Assembly (NCBI GenBank): GCA_003118195.1
Contig: BEXV01000031.1
Coordinates: 173,317 to 188,219, forward strand
DNA from: Hemicentrotus pulcherrimus
Taxonomy: Eukaryota > Echinodermata > Echinoidea > Camarodonta > Strongylocentrotidae
Direction of reading: 5' to 3'
DNA length: 14,903 nt
Shown: one piece after another, positions 1-6,888 of the stretch
How positions within the stretch are numbered: the stretch's first letter is position 1
Layout of the letters: each line of letters opens with the position of its first letter
Program-made: the position numbers and the translations under genes
The notes under the pieces: generated by a model
The model's input: only the letters and a program-made list of their open reading frames with translations
Databases searched by the model: none
What the model was told of the DNA's origin: nothing

Positions 1-23
1 CCCCCCCCCCCCCCCCCCCCCCC
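1..23. repeat. Poly-C run at window start
   Basis: Twenty-three consecutive C residues open the window. Together with the 12-G run that closes it, this suggests that the sequence was cut where reads or assembly failed at G/C homopolymers. True length is unreliable. Confidence 0.95.
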
Positions 24-638
24 TCTACAGAGCCCATGATCTTCTTTCGTGTACCCTTGTCGCAGATCTGATTGGGGTGAAAATTAACTTAAATCAGCCG
101 ACCTGCAGTATCGGATGACCGACTGGTTAGAACGGTGGATCCAATCACATCTTAATCTAAGCGAAATGTAATTATATGACGTGACACCAACAAGTGGGTG
201 TAAATGCGATGCGTTCCAACAAGGCCATTTCAAAATCGTAACATTACGGTGAAACCCCTTGGCAGTGTTCCATCGCCGTCATTTCACAATGTTATAGCAT
301 TTCTTTAAAACTTCAATGCTGTATTCCATTATTACATTTGGCAACCGCTGACATCTCAAGTAATAAGTCGACACTTAAAATTGAAAATCATCACAAACAC
401 TACGAGCTATGTTAACTTCTTGCACAGTGATTGCGATGGTGCGTTTTTCTCATTACCACCTCGTCAAAAATAATTCTACTACTTCTACTATTTCTACCAC
501 ACAAGTAGGCGAAACGGAAATGTTTCGTTTGACTTATTCCCGTTATAAATCGGAATTCGTCTAATGCGTCTGAAATGAAGCATAGGCTAACATGTTTACA
601 CAATTATAGAAATCAGGCTGTAACGACGAAATCGTACC
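24..638. other. AT-rich spacer, no gene seen
   Basis: No frame with recognisable protein similarity. A 63-codon minus-strand frame at 412-603 crosses a short TAC-type simple repeat (about 476-500) and resembles nothing known to me. Positions about 116-150 contain 'tggttagaacggtggat', which resembles the D-arm/A-box part of a tRNA or tRNA-derived SINE, but I see no B-box at the right distance, so it is not called. Confidence 0.6.
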
Positions 639-764
639 ATGGAAAAAGTTAAGATATTTTTTTTTTTCGGCGCGGTTGCATTTGCTTTGATTCAATCTCA
701 ATCTATAACTTTACATAGAGATTTAACAAGAGGTGCCCGGGCCAAACCATTCCTCCTAGATTGA
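639..764 (+). other. Short ORF with signal-peptide-like start (unproven)
   Basis: A 41-codon frame starts at ATG 639 in a good context (ACCATGG). It encodes a basic start (MEKVK), then a hydrophobic stretch (IFFFFGAVAFALI), then polar residues (QSQS) and a 19-residue basic tail, ending at TGA. This is signal-peptide architecture. However, four Phe codons come from an 11-T run at 657-667, and such a frame is easily produced by chance in AT-rich DNA. No mature-peptide family is recognised, and no splice donor closes the frame. It could be a first exon, a tiny secreted peptide or noise. Confidence 0.12.
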
Positions 765-881
765 TTGTTGGTTTTTGCGTTTCGCCACAAAATAGCAATC
801 CATCGTCGACCCACGTCTGGCGTGCTGCGAATTAAAGAAATCAATCAGCTCGCTTGGTACTCCTGAGACTCCTCCGCTATG

Positions 882-908
882 ATTGGATAACAAGACTCGT
901 CACGTGAC
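882..908 (-). promoter_or_regulatory. CCAAT box and palindromic E-box pair
   Basis: ATTGG at 882-886 is an inverted CCAAT box (CCAATCA on the minus strand). Twelve bases further on is the perfect palindrome GTCACGTGAC at 899-908, an E-box of the USF/TFE/MITF type. On the minus strand the order E-box, CCAAT box, then a relatively CpG-rich stretch (about 780-880) fits a promoter firing leftwards. The first ATG reached (803) gives only 15 codons. No TATA box or confirmed transcript start is visible, so promoter function is an inference. Confidence 0.3.
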
Positions 909-2220
909 TACCCCTCGGAATGGGTCCCAACGCAACAATAAAGACAACTGGTCGAAATTTAAAGCAATGAATCTTTCTCGTTGTTGAATATTTTTTTTGT
1001 CGAAAAATATTATATCTTTATATTCCTTTACAAAAGCTTCTTGTAAGATTTTATCTTGTAAAAAAACGATTTTGCCATCATATAAAATGAATTCGAGCGG
1101 CTGTAAAAGAAGATACTATTATGTAAAGGACAATGTCACTCAATTCTTGAAGACTGCTATTCCGTAGCTGCATGACTTTAATCAAGCAAATTAAGTAAAA
1201 TGGAACAAAATGAACACATTTACAGAACAATGAGACGCTGGATGGATTTAATGTAAAGATCAAATTGCGTTCTAGGAGCGGTAGCCATTGATTACAGCGA
1301 ATTAGTTAGAACCACAATTACATTTAATGATGGGCAGTTAATTGTTACCTATTATCTATGTGTATGTATGTCACTCTAAATGTACAACAAATGTGGTTTA
1401 TTACACGATGTATGGGCATACATTATTTCCACATTATAGTAAGACTGGAGCGAACAGTTTACAAGAGGAATATCAAATTGAATCATTCATTTCATTTTTT
1501 TTTGAAATAAATATTACACTGTATTAGTTGGGAGTTGTGACTCGTTCTCTCTTTTTTCCTTTTAGTTAAGGTATTAAATTTATTTTCACATCAGTTTCCG
1601 ATATTATTTACACGACACTTTTTCATACGGGATAAATAATCACAAGAGTTCGTAAGAAAAGGCCAGCGATTGTAACTGTGGCATTTTCTGAATGTACGGG
1701 AATACATGTACAAATGTTAGCCTCATCTCAAGGACCATCTTTGAAAAGAAAGCATGAATATAGAAACATGATTTGTACAAATATCGTGTAAACCCAGAAC
1801 AGGAAATTCCAGATGTTACGTAAAAGTACAACCGGACCTGCCGCTAAATCCGATGGAACGAAGTAAGCCTTTCTTTAATATAAACACATACGAAAGGAAA
1901 TTTTGAGAAAATAGATGGTTAAACTTTGAAAAGCAGACAACTCTGCACAGTATAAGCAGAGCGCAATAAAAATATAAAAAAAAGTCACGTGATACGTTAC
2001 ATCATATATAGAAATGCGCTAACAAACGAATATGTGCATCGGTATACTTCTTATATAAAACAATACTCTCAGGGGAATAAGAAAAATGTAGAGTATTACT
2101 TTATAGAAAGAGATACCCCTAATGCATTTTTGACGGAATCGTTACCTCGTTATCAGGAAACATCTCGGGAGAATCATGCCCAAACACAATACGTCGTAAT
2201 TTAATCAATTTAAATTGCTA
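909..2220. other. AT-rich spacer, no gene seen
   Basis: Nothing recognisable in either strand. It contains a 9-bp AT hairpin (aatattttt at 987-995 with aaaaatatt at 1003-1011), a good polypyrimidine-AG 3' splice-site-like stretch ending at 1565 with no credible exon after it, and a second E-box in GTCACGTGAT at 1984-1993. The 60-71 codon frames here (1078-1263 minus, 1342-1527 plus, 1640-1831 minus, 1989-2204 plus) show no family features, and several lack an ATG. Confidence 0.6.
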
Positions 2221-2927
2221 TGGTGATGTCTAAGCATTAAACGCCTCGCCGATTCCCTCAATTCGAAATTATACGACTGTATCACTTGACGTCTTTTCTG
2301 CCTTTTGATATCACACGAATTGATTAGATAAACCGATCTCCTCCTCAGGCACGTATTAAAGTCACATAGAAGTCAGCTCTCATGGGGAATTCGACACCGT
2401 TCGGGTGTTTACCCAATAACAGGTGTTGTCAATCTACCAGGGTTAGCCTTGAGTTTTATGACCATTAGACCTTATGTAACGCTTTGCTTTTCCTTTGCCC
2501 GAAGAATCTTCGACCATGCTCCGAGAGACTAGGGGGTAAATCTTGATGGGCCAACGGGTTTGCTGTGTAGATTTGTACTCCCATTAATGGTATTTCCACC
2601 AAGTCTAGTGTCAGCGAATTACGGCCTTCTGCCCATGGAAACTGACTACCCAATCCCTTTAAAGTACAGGAAAGTGTGATATATATCAAGTTGCCCGACG
2701 TTTGTCGAGAAATACAAAATATTACTAAATATAGTCTCACATGTGGTGGGATCAGTGTAGGGGGAGTGTCATGAAATAAGAGCAATGCGATAAATTGCCG
2801 GTTTTACCACTTATAAACCAATAAAACAATCATTATTTTCGACCGATGGTGAAGACAAGTTTAAAGTATCTGAAAGTATTCATTTGGCGGATTTATCAAC
2901 AAAAAGATACAATGTTGAATCCTTTTT
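2221..2927. other. Spacer with an unassigned minus-strand open frame
   Basis: The longest feature is a 106-codon minus-strand frame at 2465-2785 that opens at TTG, not ATG. The first in-frame ATG lies well inside. Its conceptual product is not recognised and has no signal, repeat or motif that I can name. A stretch around 2660-2690 ('ctttaaagggattggg' on the minus strand) resembles the edges of dispersed invertebrate elements, but no partner TIR was found. Treated as probable non-coding or decayed repeat DNA. Confidence 0.45.
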
Positions 2928-2970
2928 ATGCCTCCGTTACGAAGTAGCCGGGGGCATTATGTTTTCGGGT

Positions 2971-2999
2971 TGTCCGTCCGTCCGTACGTCCGTACGTCC
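2971..2999. repeat. GTCC/GTAC microsatellite inside the TIR element
   Basis: Reiterated tgtccgtccgtccgt followed by acgtccgtacgtcc. It lies just inside the left hairpin of the element at 2928-3582 and appears to be a resident part of it. Confidence 0.8.
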
Positions 3000-3138
3000 C
3001 GTTGTCGTGACCAAAGACGTTTAAATATTTAATTTTTAATTTTTAATGACCCCCTTATCTGAAGAACCGATTGATCGATTCCTGCCAAACTTTGGTCATG
3101 TGTGTATCTTGCAGAGCCAATGAACTGAGTAGATTTTG

Positions 3139-3166
3139 GGGTCACAAGGTCAAAGGTCACAGGTCA
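3139..3166 (+). promoter_or_regulatory. Nuclear-receptor-like half-site cluster, unit 1
   Basis: GGGTCA (3139-3144), 2-bp gap, AGGTCA (3147-3152), 1-bp gap, AGGTCA (3154-3159), 1-bp gap, AGGTCA (3161-3166). Three perfect AGGTCA half-sites in DR1 spacing is the known binding arrangement for RXR, HNF4 and COUP-TF class receptors. Whether it is bound is inference. Confidence 0.45.
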
Positions 3167-3289
3167 CAGGGCTCATTATGTATGCAAAAACAGCCCGTGA
3201 TCGCGTTATCTGAAGAACCGATTGATGGATTCCTGCCAAACGTAGGTCATGTATGTTACTTGCAGAGCCGATGAACTGATTATATTCCT

Positions 3290-3317
3290 GGGTCACGAGG
3301 TCAAAGGTCAAAAGTCA
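3290..3317 (+). promoter_or_regulatory. Nuclear-receptor-like half-site cluster, unit 2
   Basis: The same layout as in unit 1: GGGTCA (3290-3295), AGGTCA (3298-3303), AGGTCA (3305-3310), then AAGTCA (3312-3317). The DR1 core is intact and the fourth site is degraded. A further AGGTCA lies at 3244-3249. Confidence 0.4.
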
Positions 3318-3429
3318 TGGGCTCATTATGTATGCAAATATAGCTTGTGAACACAATCTCATTTGAACTGACAGATGGATTACTATTTAGCTCGGGACAT
3401 CTTGCAGAGCCAGAACTGAGTAGATGTTA

Positions 3430-3458
3430 GGGTCATGAGGTCAAAGATCAAAGGGTCA
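3430..3458 (+). promoter_or_regulatory. Degraded half-site cluster, unit 3
   Basis: GGGTCA (3430-3435), AGGTCA (3438-3443), AGATCA (3445-3450), GGGTCA (3453-3458). The spacing is kept up to the third site but the DR1 is no longer perfect. Confidence 0.3.
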
Positions 3459-3582
3459 TTATGTATATGAGAAAATGCTTGTAATCACGATATTCTGAGA
3501 ACCTGTTAATGGATTACAAATGAACTTGAATTTGAAAAATTTCTTCTGTTTTGGTTTGTAAATTGCTTTATGACGGAGGCAT

Positions 3583-4786
3583 CATTTCCACTGCGCGCTG
3601 TCGAAGTTCCATCTAGTTTAATTTTCTTTCATCTTTCAAACAACGGTTATTTTTGAGTATATCAGTAATTTCATAAAATTCTGGACAGTTATGTTTCGTT
3701 CAGAATTCACTCAGTTTGTTATGTAGACCAATTAAATACTTTTGTCAATATATTAATATACGGGAAAAATATGTAATTTCAACTGACTAATATTGAACAA
3801 CTTACTCATATTCATTTGATAGCCCCGTCATTCGTCAATACAAGCTATTTAGAATGTATATTGTCGGTCAGACACATCAAAGGTCACATGATAGCATTAT
3901 TTAATAATGAATGACGTTATTAGGTATAAAGATCAATGTAAATGCTAACCAAAACCACAAACAGACTGCTTATGATGCGTAAATATGACGAGAGCAAATA
4001 TTGATTTATATTTTTAGTCGTACGGAGCTCTATCGGATTGTTGAATATTTATTGATTGAAACTTCACCGACATCACAGAGTATTCGATCTGAGAAATATA
4101 TGAGCCTCAAAGTATTGAAATTGAAAACGCTGTTTACAGATGAATCCCGTATAATTCTCCATGCTTATAAACACTCTGTTGATTTTTTGAGCTAAACTCT
4201 TAGAAAATCGTTGTTTGTCAGAATTACCACATTGTTTTCAAGAGCAAAACAAACAGATCTCGTTTGAACTTTTGTATACAGTTGACTCACAGGGACAATG
4301 TATAGTGTTAGTGCATTATCCTATGAATTGATGTTTAAGAATATTAGATTAGCTTGAACGACCCGTAACGTCTACGAGTGTCATATCGACCATTCCATTT
4401 GTATCTAGAGCTTTGACGTTTTTGAAAGGTATATCATGGGAGCCAAGGATTACAAATATCGCTTTTCCACAGGCAATTGCGCAAAGAAGAAAAAATTCCC
4501 CCTGATGTAAATTGCCCTCTCTTGGAGATATAACGTAATCTAATTTGATTTCTTTTTCAAATAAGGTGACGGTATCTTTTACATTTAAAATGAAACCGAC
4601 AAATTGTCTTCTAACAAAGGAATTCCCTTATTGACTCGAAATGAATAATTATGATACAATTATATTCAATTCCGCATCGGTTAATACGATTGGAAAGAGA
4701 AAGAGAGGGACGGGGATGTTAGGGATTTATTTTCTCTGGTAGGAAGTTTCGTTAAAACGGATAAATTACATTACGACAATAAAAAA
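3583..4786. other. AT-rich spacer, no gene seen
   Basis: No recognisable coding or RNA gene. It contains the AT palindrome tatattaatata (near 3750), an isolated AGGTCA at 3881-3886, and a purine run near 4692-4710. A 64-codon plus-strand frame at 4001-4195 has no family features. Confidence 0.6.
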
Positions 4787-4925
4787 TACTCCTACTACTA
4801 CTTCTACTACTACCAATACTACTACTTCTACTACTACTACTACTTCTACTACTACTTCTACTACTACTACTAATAATAATAATAATTCTACTACTACTAC
4901 TACTAATACTAATACTAATACTACT
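4787..4925. repeat. (TAC/ACT)n trinucleotide microsatellite
   Basis: About 140 bp of ACT/TAC repeats interrupted by TTC and TAA units. A 76-codon minus-strand frame (4752-4982) that is mostly Ser/Ile/Arg is a translation artefact of this repeat. Confidence 0.95.
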
Positions 4926-4975
4926 GTTATTATGGAATAGACAGAAAGTTATGTGTTGGGAGCATTTCAAATGTA

Positions 4976-5251
4976 CAGTCAAGCCTGTCTATAGCAACCA
5001 CCAAAGGCTTAAAATGGTAACACAAATAACGCTCTTTGTAGACAGGTGGTCGTTATAGGCAGGTTCCTTTAGAAAATGTTTCAATGAGAAACTATTTTAG
5101 AGGGAAACGATTTGTTTTTTGTCTTTGTAGACAGGTGGTGGTCGTTATAGGCAGGTTCCTTTAGAAAATGTTTCAATGAGAAACTATTTTAGAGGGAAAC
5201 GATTTGTTTTTTGTCTTTGTAGACAGGTGGTCACTACAGCAGGTTTGACTG
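4976..5251. mobile_element. MITE with Tc1/mariner-like TA flanks
   Basis: The left end cagtcaagcctgtctatag... (4976-5002) and right end ...agcaggtttgactg (5226-5251) are inverted repeats of about 27 bp (22 matching, one gap). TA dinucleotides flank both ends (4974-4975 and 5252-5253), as expected for a Tc1/mariner-type target duplication. The 276-bp element has no coding capacity. From memory, repeats with cctgtctatagcgaccacc termini are common in invertebrate genomes. The interior carries extra copies of the right TIR. Confidence 0.8.
5034..5214 (+). repeat. Near-identical tandem duplication inside MITE
   Basis: Unit 1 (5034-5122, 89 bp) and unit 2 (5123-5214, 92 bp) are identical by eye except for a GTG insertion in unit 2. 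A third, truncated copy of the unit start (from 5215) is the right TIR itself. Each unit holds ggtggtcgttataggcaggt, an internal copy of the terminal repeat. The perfect identity contrasts with the diverged TIRs, so the duplication is recent, homogenised, or an assembly error. Confidence 0.9.
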
Positions 5252-5256
5252 TATGT

Positions 5257-5812
5257 TAAAGAGATAGTTGGGTTCTGTTTTCAGACCGCAAATGCCTTCA
5301 AAGTACATGGTTATTGCTCTTATCTATGACATTTCTAGTGCACTTTTAGAACCTAAAATTGCTATGGAGGTAATTTTAGACCCCCAAACTTGTGAAATTT
5401 AGCCAATACTAGCATACCAATTTAGCTTTGCTTTCAAAAAACACGGTGTCCGTTAATTAATTATCTAATTAAAAATAACAATAGATGGACCGGCTGGTTG
5501 TGCGTAATATAAGCAACACGAAAATGCCAACAAAAAACCAACATCGATATTGGCTTAAATACGACGTAAAAGGGATTATTTCTTTTTTTTCAACGGGTTT
5601 TTTTTTCAAATTTGTCAAAATATCTAATATTTGTGGTGGTACACAACTATTAGAAATCGTTATATTTCAGCCGTCTCTGAACCGATTTTGATCAAACAAA
5701 GATGATTTTGTCATTTAAATATTATGTTCTTTCGAATTTGACACCTAGTTTTTCATTATCTCAGAAAATATTTTGTGAAGGCCCTCTGCAACATAACTCA
5801 ACGATCCCTTTA
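5257..5812. mobile_element. Second probable TIR element, abutting the MITE
   Basis: taaagagatagttgggttctg (5257-5277) and the reverse complement of cataactcaacgatcccttta (5792-5812) match at 17 of 21 positions. The element would start 4 bp after the right TA of the previous MITE. TTAA occurs at both edges (5256-5259 and 5813-5816), but the two TTAA sites sit at different offsets from the aligned TIRs, so a piggyBac-type duplication is only a possibility. A 68-codon plus-strand frame (5485-5691) inside has poly-Phe runs from T tracts and is not credible as a gene. Confidence 0.5.
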
Positions 5813-6652
5813 TTAAACCTAATTTTAATCTAAGAGACTTTACATTGGAACTCTGTCTGAAATCAACATGGTCAAAATCGGCGGTACATTCCATGTAGCC
5901 TTCCCCAAACTCTGTTCTGGATTCACTACTTTGCTTTCAGCTACTAATGAATATGTTCTATCATAATCATGCGTATAATCTCCACAGAGCTAAAACGAAT
6001 GTCATCATCTGAAACATGAACCGCGGAAAGTCGCTTCTCTGCAAACGGTACATCAATGCAGAAGTAAAGAATGCTACATGATTATTCAATAGGACCTGGG
6101 GAAATGAAGAAAACTTGCAACCTGACATCTACCTGTGCTCTGAGAAAATCTATTCGTTTTTATAGACTCCTAAGACCAGTCGGCTTTTTAAAGTAAACCC
6201 ACCCCTGGTCATAGAGCTATATCGTAAGGAAAGCAAAGAGGAAATCATTTTCTCGGGGAGTTCTCAGCCAGAGGGTGGATATTCACCAACAAAATACCAA
6301 ATACAATCAAAAGTTTCGATGGCATCAACTCACTAAATCCCAGAGAGTCGATAAGGTCTATGGTATGTCCAGGGGTGATCCTGGATGTGGTAGTAGAGTA
6401 TCAGTTTAGTAGCGGAGTTGCGTATAACTTTACTGAGCTTAGATATTTCCTTCCGAGGCATCATATTTTTTTTTTTTTACAGTGGGTCCGCGTAATAACA
6501 AAAAGAAAACCTTGCACCCTACAAGATGAATTTGACTGATTTTATAAAGGTTTTAGCCTTGATAATTCATAACAAGATTTTAATGTAACAATATATATCT
6601 ACAGTAGGCTTGCGGGTGCACCATGTGTGAGAGAAAGAGAGGGAGGATTGAG
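5813..6652. other. Spacer with a short signal-peptide-like minus ORF
   Basis: No long frame on either strand. A 26-codon minus-strand ORF (ATG at 6325 to stop at 6245) encodes a textbook signal-peptide pattern, MPSK then LLIVFGILLV then NIHPLA, followed by six residues and a stop. Its start context is poor (T at -3) and no donor site keeps the frame open. A 13-T tract followed by ACAG (6466-6482) mimics a 3' splice site with no exon after it. Purine-rich DNA at 6629-6652. Confidence 0.5.
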
Positions 6653-6776
6653 GAGTCCTGAAAAGGACTCTTGGTATTCTTTCTTGAGGGTGTGTAGTCC
6701 TGAAAAGTACTGTTGGTGTAGTCTTGAAAAAGAATGTTGGATATCTTTCTTAGCTTATAGTTCTAGGGAGAACTAT
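6653..6776. repeat. Cluster of four short hairpins in a decayed tandem repeat
   Basis: Plus-strand hairpins: GAGTCCT-GAAA-AGGACTC (6653-6670, 7 bp perfect), AGTCCT-GAAA-AGTACT (6696-6711, one mismatch), AGTCTT-GAAA-AAGAAT (6720-6735, one mismatch) and TATAGTTCT-AGGG-AGAACTATA (6756-6777, 9 bp perfect). Spacers repeat ttgg..at..tctttctt (6671-6685 and 6737-6751). On the minus strand the first three have TTTC loops with 6-7 bp stems, and CAAGAAAGA (6686 to 6678) follows the second stem after ACACACCCT. That is the order of a replication-dependent histone 3' end. No histone coding remnant was seen upstream on the minus strand. Confidence 0.6.
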
Positions 6777-6801
6777 AGCGCTTGTAGAGGATGAATGGCG
6801 G

Positions 6802-6888
6802 GAGTGGCTTAACTCTGTTTCGTTGACCATTAGCCATGCATGTCTTTCGTCTACGGCTGATTGTCAACGAAACGGAGTTAAGTCTTTT
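6802..6888. ncRNA. Long foldback with pre-miRNA-like geometry
   Basis: cttaactctgtttcgttgac (6808-6827) pairs along all 20 positions with gtcaacgaaacggagttaag (6863-6882), the only non-Watson-Crick pair being one G.T. Pairing continues inwards with one mismatch to about 6835/6855, leaving a loop of about 19 nt, and outwards with wobbles to about 6802/6888. A stem of about 28 bp and a total of 75-87 nt is within the usual pre-miRNA range. No known miRNA seed is recognised. It could also be a foldback transposon relic, so transcription and processing are inference. Confidence 0.3.

Larger units (their letters stand above)
3056..3517 (+). repeat. Tandem array of about 150-bp units
   Basis: Units start at about 3056, 3207, 3356 and 3491 (spacing 151, 149 and 135 bp; the last is partial). 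The first two begin with tatctgaagaaccgattgat. The units share cttgcagagcc, then gaactgagtaga or a variant, then a cluster of ggtca half-sites and a cattatgtat block. Divergence rises left to right: units 1 and 2 are close, unit 3 has deletions, unit 4 is truncated. A 67-codon plus-strand frame at 3071-3274 is only this repeat read through (TTG start) and is not a gene. Confidence 0.85.
2928..3582. mobile_element. Non-autonomous TIR element with internal tandem array
   Basis: The ends are inverted repeats: atgcctccgtta at 2928-2939 and its near reverse complement tgacggaggcat at 3571-3582 (11 of 12). The left end also folds on itself: atgcctccg at 2928-2936 pairs with cgggggcat at 2949-2957 around a 12-nt loop. 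The inside holds a GTCC-rich microsatellite and an array of 135-151 bp units. No transposase is present, so movement would need a helper. No clear target-site duplication was seen. From memory, elements opening with this cctccg...gggggcat hairpin and gtccgtccgt tract are widespread in marine animal genomes. Superfamily not assigned. Confidence 0.65.

Noticed and set aside
116..155. tRNA A-box-like sequence (tggttagaacggtggat)
   Set aside because: No B-box or acceptor stem at the expected distance, so neither a tRNA nor a defined SINE can be called.
1540..1565. Strong polypyrimidine-AG 3' splice-site look-alike
   Set aside because: Following sequence gives no credible exon; similar look-alikes recur at 6466-6482, 12954-12964 and 13825-13836 because T-runs are common.
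2465..2785. 106-codon minus-strand open frame
   Set aside because: Opens at TTG; first ATG is far inside; product resembles no family and no gene signals flank it.
3071..3274. 67-codon plus-strand frame
   Set aside because: It is a read-through of the tandem repeat (the same peptide phrase appears twice) and starts at TTG.
4752..4982. Ser-rich 76-codon minus-strand frame
   Set aside because: Translation of the (TAC)n microsatellite.
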